DNA of 64,000 bases from Protaetiibacter intestinalis (GTDB lineage: Bacteria; Actinomycetota; Actinomycetes; Actinomycetales; Microbacteriaceae). Shown here piece by piece: positions 1 through 6,742 of this stretch. Made by a program: the position numbers and the translations under genes. The stretch spans positions 310,001 through 374,000 of the forward strand of contig NZ_CP032630.1 of assembly GCF_003627075.1 (NCBI RefSeq), read 5' to 3'. The first letter of the stretch is position 1; each line of letters begins with the position of its first letter. A model generated the notes under the pieces. It was not told where the DNA came from, searched no databases, and was given only the letters and a program-made list of their open reading frames with translations.

Positions 1-906
1 CCGCAGCTGGGCGAGGGAGCGACCGATGAGGCCCAGCACGATCGCCGCCGCGACGGCCACGATCACGAGCGCGACGCCGCCGAGCACGCGCGCGGTCTGC
101 ACGGCATCCTGGGCGCGGGCGACGGTGTCGGTGAGCCCTCCCGAGACGGTGACGGCGTAGCTGCCGCCCGAGCCGAGCCGCGAGGCGACGCCGCGCAACC
201 GGCTCTCGACCGTGCTCAGCGCGGCGAGCGAGGCGACGTCGACGGCGTCGTCGCGCGGCACGATCGTCCAGGCCACCGCGGGCCGCGGTGCCAGCCCGGC
301 GAGCGCGTCGGGGTGCACCATGACGGGCCCGGCGGCGTCGCCGAGCAGACCGGATGCGATGGCCGTCTCCGAGAACCAGGCCGCGTCGGCCGGATCGTGG
401 GCGCGCCAGATGCCCGAGATGCGGAACTCGCGGCCCGCCGCGGCGAGGGTGTCGCCGACCGCGACGCCGAGCTCGCGCGCCGCCGCCTCGGAGACGGTCG
501 CCTCGGTCTCGTCCGTCGGCCAGTCGCCCGCGACGAGTCCCGCGAGGCGGTCGAGGGCGTCCTCGCTGCCGAGCACGACCGGGCGCGCGGTGCCGCCGAC
601 GAGCGCCGGCACCGGCTCGCTGCGGACGCTGCGCACGATGTCGAGCGGCGCGGAGCCGATCGCCTCCTCGAGCTCCGCGTGGTACTCGAGGCGCTGGGCC
701 TGGGGATCCGGCGCGAGCGCCGTGTCGACCCGCAGGGCGCCCGCCGTCGGCTCGGCGTCGTGCACGACGGCGGCGACCCCGGCATCCAGGCCGCTCCCGA
801 GCGCCGTGACGAGGGTCACGATCGCCCCCGCGCCGATCGCGATCACGAGGGCGGCGGCGGCCAGCTGGTCCGCACGCGCGAGCGTGCGGCGCAGCAGTAG
901 CCTCAT
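1..906 (-). CDS. FtsX-like ABC transporter permease (N-terminal 302 residues, cut by window edge)
   Basis: The reverse strand reads without stop from an ATG at 906 to the window edge. Residues about 15-40 form a hydrophobic segment (AALVIAIGAGAIVTLVTAL), a long polar periplasmic-type domain follows, and a second membrane segment begins near residue 275 (GVALVIVAVAAAIVLGLIG). This order (membrane helix, large extracytoplasmic domain, membrane helices) is typical of MacB/FtsX-family permeases that work with an ATPase in efflux or lipoprotein-handling ABC systems. The partner ATPase is not in view. The start lies directly beside tRNA-Arg, transcribed the same way, so the gene may share a transcript with the tRNA. 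The substrate cannot be told. Confidence 0.75.
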   Translation of the reverse strand, partial: MRLLLRRTLARADQLAAAALVIAIGAGAIVTLVTALGSGLDAGVAAVVHDAEPTAGALRVDTALAPDPQAQRLEYHAELEEAIGSAPLDIVRSVRSEPVPALVGGTARPVVLGSEDALDRLAGLVAGDWPTDETEATVSEAAARELGVAVGDTLAAAGREFRISGIWRAHDPADAAWFSETAIASGLLGDAAGPVMVHPDALAGLAPRPAVAWTIVPRDDAVDVASLAALSTVESRLRGVASRLGSGGSYAVTVSGGLTDTVARAQDAVQTARVLGGVALVIVAVAAAIVLGLIGRSLAQLR

Positions 907-907
907 G

Positions 908-980
908 TGCCCTCGGCAGGAATCGAACCTGCGACCAAGAGATTAGAAGGCTCCTGCTCTATCCGCTGAGCTACGAGGGC
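908..980 (-). tRNA. tRNA-Arg (anticodon TCT)
   Basis: On the reverse strand a cloverleaf begins GCCCTCG at 980 and ends CGAGGGC plus discriminator A at 908. The D arm (GCTC...GAGC) and T arm (GCAGG-TTCGATT-CCTGC) pair fully. The anticodon loop CTTCTAA places TCT at positions 34-36, decoding AGA. The anticodon stem has one weak pair. No CCA is encoded. Confidence 0.95.
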
Positions 981-1031
981 GGCCTCTCAGGCTATCGCAG
1001 CGGTTCTCGCGAGCCTCCGAAAACACATCAG

Positions 1032-1048
1032 CAAGTTATATAACCTTG
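1032..1048. promoter_or_regulatory. Inverted-repeat operator upstream of marR-type gene
   Basis: An AT-rich island in GC-rich DNA holds the perfect palindrome GTTATATAAC (1035-1044) flanked by CAA and TTG. It lies just upstream of a TACACT -10 box (1052-1057) that ends 7 nt before the GTG start at 1065. MarR proteins usually bind such palindromes in their own promoter, so autoregulation of the marR-MFS operon is inferred. Confidence 0.55.
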
Positions 1049-1064
1049 ATATACACTTGCTGCC

Positions 1065-1502
1065 GTGATGCACACCGACATCCTCGAATCCCTGCTCGTC
1101 TCCACCCACCGGCTCACCCGCCTCGCCGCGACGACCACCGGCAGCACGACGCCCGCCGCGCAGTGGCGCACCCTCTCCATCCTCGAGAGCGACGGCCCCA
1201 TGCGCATCGGCGAGCTCGCCGCCGCCAGCCGCGTCACCCAGCCCGGCATGACGCGCCTGCTCGCCACCATGGTCGAGGAGGAGCTCGTCACCCGCATCGC
1301 CGACCGCGACGACTCGCGCGCCTGGCTCATCGTCGTGAGCAAGAAGGGCGCCCAGGCGCTCGCCGCGTGGCGCGCCCAGCTCGCCGAGACGCTCGAACCC
1401 TGGTTCGGCGAGCTCGACGACGCCGACTGGGCCGCGCTCGCCCGCGCCGCCGCCGTGCTCGAGTCGCGCCTCGGTCACGACGCCTCCGCGGTCGCCTCGT
1501 GA
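1065..1502 (+). CDS. MarR-family transcriptional regulator
   Basis: This 145-residue protein has the size and layout of MarR dimeric repressors. A winged helix-turn-helix spans about residues 33-100 (LSILESDGPMRIGELAAASRVTQPGMTRLLATMVEEELV), and DRDDSRAWL forms the wing with the conserved DxRxxxxxLT-type pattern. N- and C-terminal helices would form the dimer interface. It overlaps the following MFS gene by GTGA, so the two are translationally coupled. This arrangement usually means that the repressor controls the exporter and responds to its substrate. The GTG start is supported by the -10 box 7 nt upstream; an ATG immediately follows it. The ligand is unknown. Confidence 0.9.
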   Translation: MMHTDILESLLVSTHRLTRLAATTTGSTTPAAQWRTLSILESDGPMRIGELAAASRVTQPGMTRLLATMVEEELVTRIADRDDSRAWLIVVSKKGAQALAAWRAQLAETLEPWFGELDDADWAALARAAAVLESRLGHDASAVAS

Positions 1503-2731
1503 GCGGGCACGGAGCGGGCTCCGGCATCCTGCGACAGCCGCGCACCGTCTGGGTCGTCGCCTTCGCGAGCGTCATCGCCTTCATGGGCATCGGGCTCGTC
1601 GACCCGATCCTGCCCGCGATCGCCGCCGAACTGGACGCGACCGCGGCCCAGGCCGAGCTGCTCTTCACGAGCTACCTGCTCGTCACGGGTCTCGCGATGC
1701 TCGTGACCGCGTGGGTGTCGAGCCGCATCGGCGCCCGCTGGACCCTGCTCATCGGCCTCGCCCTCATCGTCGTGTTCGCGACGGCCGCCGCGCTGTCGGG
1801 CTCGGTCGAGGCGGTCATCGGCTTCCGCGCCGGCTGGGGCCTCGGCAACGCCCTGTTCATCTCGACGGCGCTCGCCACCATCATCGGCGCGGCCACCGGC
1901 GGCTCGGGCGCGGCCATCGTGCTCTACGAGGCCGCCCTCGGCATCGGCATCGCGGTGGGGCCGCTGCTCGGCGGGCTGCTCGGCAGCATCTCGTGGCGCG
2001 GGCCGTTCTTCGGCACCGCGGCGCTCATGGCGAGCGCGGTCGTCGCCCTGCTCGTGCTGCTGCCCTCGGATCGCGGCACCCCGCGCGAGCGGCGCCGGCT
2101 CTCCGACCCGCTGCGGGCGCTGCGCCGCCCCCCGCTCGCGCTGCTCGCGGTGGCCGCGCTGTTCTACAACGTCGGCTTCTTCACCCTGCTCGCCTTCAGC
2201 CCGTTCCCCCTCGGCCTCGACGCGATCGGCCTCGGCCTGGTGTTCTTCGGCTGGGGTCTCGCGCTCGCGATCACGAGCGTGTGGGTGGCGCCGCTGCTCA
2301 CCGCCCGGATGCCGCGCTCGCGCGTGCTCGCGATCGTCCTGCCGCTGCTCGCCCTCGACCTCGTCGCGGCGGGCATCGTGGTGGGCTCGGTGCCCGGCCT
2401 CATCGTGTGCATCGTCGTCGGCGGGCTGCTGCTCGGCATCCTCAACACCGTGCTCACCGAGACCGTCATGGACTCGACCGACCTCGCGCGCCCCGTCGCG
2501 AGCTCCGCCTACTCGGCCGTGCGCTTCCTCGGCGGCGCCGCCGCTCCCCCGCTCGCCGCGCTGCTCGCCGAGTTCTGGGGCGACCACGTGCCCTACTACG
2601 TGGCCGCGGGCGCCGTGCTCGTCGCCGCGACCCTCGTGATCGCCGGCCGCCGCCTCCTCGCCCGCGCCGACGCCGCCGCCGACACCACCGCCGAGGAGGC
2701 CGAGGCCATCACCCTCGGCGACGCCGCCTGA
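1499..2731 (+). CDS. MFS transporter, probable drug exporter
   Basis: The 410-residue protein has about twelve hydrophobic segments, starting with VVAFASVIAFMGIGLVDPILPAIAAEL, a first-helix sequence typical of drug:proton antiporter MFS members. A basic loop after helix 2 (SSRIGARWTL) corresponds to motif A, and a central cytoplasmic loop sits near residue 185-205 (SDRGTPRERRRLSDPLR). The GTG start overlaps the stop of the MarR gene (GTGA). The context suggests export of a small toxic compound sensed by that regulator. The C-terminal tail (EEAEAITLGDAA) is acidic and not membrane embedded. Substrate specificity cannot be assigned. Confidence 0.85.
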   Translation: MSGHGAGSGILRQPRTVWVVAFASVIAFMGIGLVDPILPAIAAELDATAAQAELLFTSYLLVTGLAMLVTAWVSSRIGARWTLLIGLALIVVFATAAALSGSVEAVIGFRAGWGLGNALFISTALATIIGAATGGSGAAIVLYEAALGIGIAVGPLLGGLLGSISWRGPFFGTAALMASAVVALLVLLPSDRGTPRERRRLSDPLRALRRPPLALLAVAALFYNVGFFTLLAFSPFPLGLDAIGLGLVFFGWGLALAITSVWVAPLLTARMPRSRVLAIVLPLLALDLVAAGIVVGSVPGLIVCIVVGGLLLGILNTVLTETVMDSTDLARPVASSAYSAVRFLGGAAAPPLAALLAEFWGDHVPYYVAAGAVLVAATLVIAGRRLLARADAAADTTAEEAEAITLGDAA

Positions 2732-2757
2732 CCGTCACCCCCCCCCCCACCCGTCGA

Positions 2758-2820
2758 CGCTGACCGGTCGGTTTCTCGCCCCATCCACCCCGTTTGAGGC
2801 GAGAAACCGACCGGTCAGCG
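2758..2820. repeat. 63-bp perfect palindrome (23-bp arms), copy 1
   Basis: Arms 2758-2780 and 2798-2820 are exact reverse complements over 23 bp, separated by 17 bp. The outer sequence is CGCTGACCGGTCGGTT. A second copy of the same total length occurs at 11769-11831. It lies downstream of the MFS gene and could act as a terminator, but there is no U tract, and the recurrence argues for a dispersed palindromic repeat. Confidence 0.85.
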
Positions 2821-2849
2821 GATGCGGTGGAGGGGGCTGCGGAGGTGGC

Positions 2850-2855
2850 TAGGGT
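2850..2855 (+). promoter_or_regulatory. -10 box TAGGGT for orn
   Basis: TAGGGT ends 6 nt before the ATG at 2862, the spacing expected when transcription starts at the start codon. It supports this start and a leaderless mRNA. Confidence 0.6.
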
Positions 2856-2861
2856 GGAGGC

Positions 2862-3485
2862 ATGAGCCAGGCAGCGGATCGTCTCGTGTGGGTCGACTGC
2901 GAGATGACCGGGCTCGACCTCGAGGTCGACGAGCTCGTCGAGGTCGCGGTCGTCGTCACCGACTACCAGCTCGTGCCCGTCGACCCCGGCTTCTCGATCG
3001 TCATCAAGCCCGACCAGTCGGCCTTCGACCACATGGGCGACTTCGTGCGCGAGATGCACACGGCATCCGGCCTGATCGACGAGATCCCGAACGGCGTGAG
3101 CCTTGCCGAGGCCGAGTACGAGGTGCTCGAGTACATCCTGAAGTTCGTGCCCGACAACGGCACCGCCCCGCTCGCCGGCAACACCATCGGCACCGACCGC
3201 GCCTTCATCGCCAAGTTCATGCCGCGCGTCGACGCCCACCTGCACTACCGCAACGTCGACGTGTCGAGCATCAAGGAGCTCTCGCGCCGCTGGTACCCGC
3301 GCATCTACTTCCAGTCCCCCGCGAAGAACGGCGGGCACCGCGCCCTCGCCGACATCCTCGAGTCGATCCGCGAACTCGACTACTACCGTCGGGTCGCGTT
3401 CGTGCCCGAACCCGGCCCGACGAGCGACGAGGCGGCGGCCGCGGCGAAGGACGCGGTGGCGAAATGGGCGCCGCGGATACCGTAG
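2862..3485 (+). CDS. orn: Oligoribonuclease
   Basis: This 207-residue protein is a complete oligoribonuclease of the DEDDh 3'-5' exonuclease family, which degrades 2-5 nt RNA fragments, and in bacteria also pGpG, to mononucleotides in the cytosol. ExoI motif VDCEMTG (Asp12, Glu14) is at the N terminus. [11 protein letters not shown] holds the ExoII aspartate, and HRALADI supplies the ExoIII histidine and aspartate. The family phrases [18 protein letters not shown] and [27 protein letters not shown] are present. It is preceded by a -10 box and followed closely by tRNA-His. Confidence 0.97.
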   Translation: MSQAADRLVWVDCEMTGLDLEVDELVEVAVVVTDYQLVPVDPGFSIVIKPDQSAFDHMGDFVREMHTASGLIDEIPNGVSLAEAEYEVLEYILKFVPDNGTAPLAGNTIGTDRAFIAKFMPRVDAHLHYRNVDVSSIKELSRRWYPRIYFQSPAKNGGHRALADILESIRELDYYRRVAFVPEPGPTSDEAAAAAKDAVAKWAPRIP

Positions 3486-3510
3486 AATCGTCGGGTTGCG
3501 CAAGCAGCAT

Positions 3511-3587
3511 GGCGGTCGTAGCTCAGTTGGTAGAGCGCTGGCTTGTGGTGCCGGATGTCGCGGGTTCGAGTCCCGTCGATCGCCCCA
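3511..3587 (+). tRNA. tRNA-His (anticodon GTG)
   Basis: The cloverleaf begins with the extra G(-1) at 3511, paired with C73 at 3584, as is specific for tRNA-His. Acceptor GCGGTCG pairs with CGATCGC (one G-T), the D arm is GCTC...GAGC, and the anticodon loop carries GTG. CCA is encoded at 3585-3587. Confidence 0.95.
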
Positions 3588-3613
3588 ATTCCACCTCCTC
3601 CACCTCCACCGGG

Positions 3614-3877
3614 GTGCTCCCCGATGTGGACGTGCGCTTCGACGTGCCGTGGATCCTCGTCGTCTGGAACGACCCGATCAACCTCATGAACTACGTCGTG
3701 CACGTGTTCCGCAGCTACTTCGGCTACCCGCGCGAGGAGGCCGAGCGCCTCATGCTGCTCGTGCACCACGAGGGGCGCGCGACCGTCGCATCCGGTCCCC
3801 GCGAGGAGATGGAGCGCCACGCGCAGGCCATGCACGAGTACGGCCTGCAGGCGACCGTCGCGAGGGACGACGCGTGA
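3614..3877 (+). CDS. clpS: ATP-dependent Clp protease adaptor ClpS
   Basis: The 87-residue protein carries the ClpS core: VPWILVVWNDPINLMNYVVHVF, containing the NDP-type substrate-binding loop, then FGYPREEAERLMLLVHHEGRATVASGPREEMERHAQAMHEYGLQATV. ClpS delivers proteins with N-degron residues to ClpAP/ClpCP. The start is uncertain because the reading frame is open back through tRNA-His. GTG 3614 is the first plausible start after the tRNA end, only 26 nt away and without a clear Shine-Dalgarno. Its stop overlaps the next gene by GTGA. Co-transcription with the tRNA is likely. Confidence 0.88.
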   Translation: MLPDVDVRFDVPWILVVWNDPINLMNYVVHVFRSYFGYPREEAERLMLLVHHEGRATVASGPREEMERHAQAMHEYGLQATVARDDA

Positions 3878-4326
3878 GGATCGGGCGCGACGGCGGCACC
3901 GTGCGTATCGAGTTCGCCGCCGAGGAGGCGGGGCTGCTCACGGTGCTCGCCCACCAGTTCGCGGATGTCGTGCGCGACCCCGAGCTCGACGACGCGCCCC
4001 TGCTCGCGCGGCTCTTCCCCGACGCCTACCGCGACGACCCCGACGCGGCGGCCGAGTTCCGCCGCTATACGCGCGACGAGCTCGAGGAGCGCAAGCTCGA
4101 GGCCGCCGAGAGCATCGCCGCGACCGCGACCGAGGGCCGCGTGGACCTCGGTCCGGATGCCGCGGCCACCTGGGCGCGCAGCCTCACCGATCTGCGGATG
4201 ATGGTCGGCACCCGCCTCGGCATCCGCGACGACGGCGACGACCCGGGCGAGGGGCCGCTCGCCGACATCTACCGCTGGCTGGGCGAGCTGCAGTGGGTGC
4301 TCGTCGACGCCCTGGAGGAGCCGTGA
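3874..4326 (+). CDS. DUF2017 family protein
   Basis: The 150-residue protein matches the actinobacterial DUF2017 family, which is regularly found directly after clpS. It begins VRIEFAAEEAGLLTVLAHQFADVV and includes the conserved segment LLARLFPDAYRDDPDAAAEFRRYTRDEL and the C-terminal LADIYRWLGELQWVLVDAL. It contains no membrane segment and no recognisable catalytic motif; the function is unknown. GTG start overlaps the clpS stop, and its own stop overlaps the next gene, so three genes form a translationally coupled unit. Confidence 0.85.
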   Translation: MRIGRDGGTVRIEFAAEEAGLLTVLAHQFADVVRDPELDDAPLLARLFPDAYRDDPDAAAEFRRYTRDELEERKLEAAESIAATATEGRVDLGPDAAATWARSLTDLRMMVGTRLGIRDDGDDPGEGPLADIYRWLGELQWVLVDALEEP

Positions 4327-4676
4327 GCCTCGAACTCGACGCCGAGGAGTTCGAGCGCATCGTCGTCGACGAGCTCGACGCGCTGCCCGACGAGATGGTC
4401 GACGGCCTCGAGAACCTCGTCTTCGTCACCGAGGACCGCCCCGAGGACGGCTCCCTCGACCTGCTCGGCATCTACGAGGGCACCGCGCTCACCGAGCGCG
4501 ACCGCTACGGCTTCGGCGAGCTGCCCGACCGCATCGTGCTCTACCGCGAGCCGCTGCTCGCGATCTGCGAGACCGAGGACGAGCTGCGCGACGAGATCCA
4601 CATCACCCTCGTGCACGAGATCGCGCACTACTACGGCATCGACGACGCGGAGCTGCACCGCCTCGGCTGGGGCTGA
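4323..4676 (+). CDS. Metallopeptidase family protein (minimal zincin)
   Basis: The 117-residue protein carries the zincin motif HEIAHYYGID near its C terminus, where the HExxH histidines bind zinc and the glutamate is catalytic; the downstream acidic residues could give the third ligand. It belongs to the small actinobacterial metallopeptidase family (zincin-like fold) that is typically 110-130 residues. It starts at GTG 4323, overlapping the DUF2017 stop, and is the last gene of the clpS operon. A link to ClpS-dependent proteolysis is suggested only by position; substrates are unknown. Confidence 0.82.
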   Translation: MSLELDAEEFERIVVDELDALPDEMVDGLENLVFVTEDRPEDGSLDLLGIYEGTALTERDRYGFGELPDRIVLYREPLLAICETEDELRDEIHITLVHEIAHYYGIDDAELHRLGWG

Positions 4677-4768
4677 ACGGTCACGGTCTCGCGTCAACCC
4701 CGCACACCCTCTCGCGCGTCGTGAGGACGAGACCGTACGATGCGGTCGATCGACCGGAGGAGACCACC

Positions 4769-5428
4769 ATGTCCCGTCGCACCGCCGCAGCCGCAGCCCT
4801 TCCCCTCGTCCTGCTGTTCGCCCTCACCGGATGCTTCCCCGTGCCCGGCACCGGGACGGACGGCACGGGCGACGACACCGGCACGACGGGAGGCGACACC
4901 GGCGGTGACACGGACGGCGACGCCCTCGGTCCCGTGCTCACCGCGTGCGTGAACGGCGACTGGACCGCCGACCTCGACGACCTCGCGAGCCAGCTCGGTG
5001 CGTTCATGGCCGCGAACGGTCTCAACGTCGTGAGCTCGACCGGATCCGGCAGCCAGACCCTCTCGATCGGCGGCGAGGGGGTGCTCGGCTTCTCGAACGA
5101 GATGACCTTCGTCATCACGATCGACATGAGCGGGGGTCTCACCATGACCACGACGCAGGCGCACACCGGCCGGGTCGGCGCCGACTGGGCGTGGGACGGC
5201 GGCTCGGATGCGAGCGACACCGCGGGCACCATGGTGTTCTCGGAGTTCGACGACTCGGCCTACACCATCGACACGACCGTCGCGATCAACGGCGAGGCCT
5301 CCGACATGCCCGTCACGAGCCCGCCGATGGCGGCCGGGAACGTGCCGCTCGCGGTGACGTGCGAGGGCGACACGATGACGACGCATCCGAGCGGGTCGCC
5401 GTTCACGACGACCTGGCACCGGGACTGA
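4769..5428 (+). CDS. Putative lipoprotein (CV-type family, paralogue of 29420 and 30088 genes)
   Basis: The 219-residue protein has a lipoprotein signal peptide: MSRR, a hydrophobic stretch, and lipobox LTGC with Cys22. A Thr/Gly/Asp-rich linker follows, then a domain that begins ACVNGDWTADLDDLASQL. The GGAGGAG Shine-Dalgarno at 4756-4762 supports the ATG. The pattern Cys-x(4)-Trp-x-hydrophobic-Asp after the linker and the later beta-rich, Thr-rich half resemble the two lipoproteins at 29420 and 30088, so a small surface-exposed family is inferred. The last 26 bp overlap the convergent kinase-like gene. Function unknown. Confidence 0.75.
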   Translation: MSRRTAAAAALPLVLLFALTGCFPVPGTGTDGTGDDTGTTGGDTGGDTDGDALGPVLTACVNGDWTADLDDLASQLGAFMAANGLNVVSSTGSGSQTLSIGGEGVLGFSNEMTFVITIDMSGGLTMTTTQAHTGRVGADWAWDGGSDASDTAGTMVFSEFDDSAYTIDTTVAINGEASDMPVTSPPMAAGNVPLAVTCEGDTMTTHPSGSPFTTTWHRD

Positions 5429-5939
5429 GTTCGAGGTCGGCGAGCGCACGCGAACCCTCGCGCGCGTCGAGCTGCACCTCCTGTGCCGCCCAGCGGCACC
5501 AGTGCGGGGCGAAGGCATCGCCGTCCCGGTCGAGGGCGCGCCGCTTCCGGGCGGGCGCGTCCCGCTCCACCCACCACGCGTGGTCCGCGAGCGCACGCGA
5601 GGCGCGGGTGATCGCGCCACAGCCCTCCACGATGAGCGAGCCGCTGCGGTCGACGGATACGGCATCCGCGGGAACGTCGCGGGCCCAGTCCCAGCGGCGC
5701 CAGCGGCCGTCGCGGATGATGCCGGGCACGGCATCCGCGCCCGCCGCGAGGCCGTCCCAGCCGGGGTAGACCTCGTCGAGCGAGACGAGGGCGGCGCCGG
5801 TGGCGGCCGCGAGGCTGCGGGCGAGCACGGTCTTGCCCGCCCCCGAACGGCCGTCGATGAGCAGCACCCACGGCTGCGGCCCCACCTCGAGCAGCTCGAC
5901 GAGCGGCGCCGGGTCGACCTCGGCGTCGACGGCGGTCAT
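5403..5939 (-). CDS. P-loop kinase-like protein in thiamine-transporter operon
   Basis: The 178-residue protein has a Walker A motif GRSGAGKTVLA near residue 30, followed by LVSLDEVYPGWDGL, the arrangement seen in uridine-kinase/nucleoside-kinase-like P-loop proteins, where the Asp after strand 2 activates the substrate hydroxyl. IVEGCGAI may hold a Walker B-like strand. Its ATG overlaps the stop of ykoC (ATGA), making it the fourth cistron behind the TPP riboswitch. A role in phosphorylating an imported thiamine precursor is therefore an attractive inference, but the sequence alone only supports a small-molecule ATP-dependent kinase. Confidence 0.75.
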   Translation of the reverse strand: MTAVDAEVDPAPLVELLEVGPQPWVLLIDGRSGAGKTVLARSLAAATGAALVSLDEVYPGWDGLAAGADAVPGIIRDGRWRRWDWARDVPADAVSVDRSGSLIVEGCGAITRASRALADHAWWVERDAPARKRRALDRDGDAFAPHWCRWAAQEVQLDAREGSRALADLELSPGARSS

Positions 5940-6742
5940 CCGCGCGGCCCGAGGACGGGGTTGAAGGCGCCGACCGCGATCGAGACGCCGAGCGCCACGA
6001 GCCCGATGAGCACCCCGATGCCGACGAGCACCCACTCGGCGCGCCCGAAGCTCGCGGTGCGGGCGGCGCTGCGCGGGGTGTCGCCGCCGAAGCCGCGCGC
6101 CTCCATCGCGGTCGCGAGCGACCCGCCGCGGCGCAGGGCGAGCACGAGCAGCGCGAACGCCACCGAGCCGAGGAAGCGGATGCGGCCGAGCCGGCCGCCC
6201 GCATCCCCCACGCCGCGCGCGCGGCGGGCGAGCACGAGGGCACGCCAGTCGTCGACGATGAGCCCGACGAGGCGGAACGCCGCGAGCGCACCGAGCACGA
6301 AGCGCGCGGGCAGACGCCAGGTCTGCACGAGGCCGTCGGCGAGGTCGGTGGGGTCGACGGTGGCGACGAGCAGCACGGCGGGCAGGCCGATCGCGAGCAC
6401 GCGCAGCGCGGCCGCGGCGGCGAGCTGCAGCGAGCCCTCGCTCACGGTCGCGAGCAGGAAGCTGCCGTAGACGTGGCCCGACGGCGCCCCGTAGAGCGCG
6501 AGGGTGAGGGCGGTGAGGGGGGAGGCGATCAGCAGCGGCAGCATCCGCACCGTGAGGGCGCGCCACGGCACGCCCGCGAACGGCACGAGCGGCAGCAGCA
6601 GCGCGAGCGCGACGGCCCCCGAGACCCAGTCGATCGTGACGAGCAGGGCCACGCCGATCGCCGCGGAGGCCGCGATCTTCGCGACCGGGTTGATGCAGTG
6701 CACGAGGCGATCCCCCCGCACGGGAGCGAGCAGCGCCGTCAC
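5936..6742 (-). CDS. ykoC: ECF transporter T component (YkoC/CbiQ family)
   Basis: The 268-residue membrane protein has at least five hydrophobic segments and the CbiQ/EcfT signature near residues 160-200, including LARRARGVG and later AMEARGFGG, the Ala-Arg-Gly motifs that couple to the ATPase Q-helix. It would form the energy-coupling transmembrane subunit of a thiamine or hydroxymethylpyrimidine importer with YkoE and YkoD. The GTG start overlaps the ykoD stop (GTGA) and its stop overlaps the kinase-like gene (ATGA). Regulation by the TPP riboswitch upstream of ykoE is expected for the whole operon. Confidence 0.88.
   Translation of the reverse strand: MTALLAPVRGDRLVHCINPVAKIAASAAIGVALLVTIDWVSGAVALALLLPLVPFAGVPWRALTVRMLPLLIASPLTALTLALYGAPSGHVYGSFLLATVSEGSLQLAAAAALRVLAIGLPAVLLVATVDPTDLADGLVQTWRLPARFVLGALAAFRLVGLIVDDWRALVLARRARGVGDAGGRLGRIRFLGSVAFALLVLALRRGGSLATAMEARGFGGDTPRSAARTASFGRAEWVLVGIGVLIGLVALGVSIAVGAFNPVLGPRG

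Noticed and set aside
1046..1500. Longer upstream start joining the MFS frame at 1046
   Set aside because: It would run through the MarR gene in another frame with an Arg/His-rich product; the GTG at 1499 overlapping the MarR stop gives a normal MFS N terminus.
4684..4740. ACGGTCTCG...CGAGACCGT inverted repeat before the lipoprotein gene
   Set aside because: Arms are 9 bp and more than 35 bp apart with no second copy seen; too weak to annotate.
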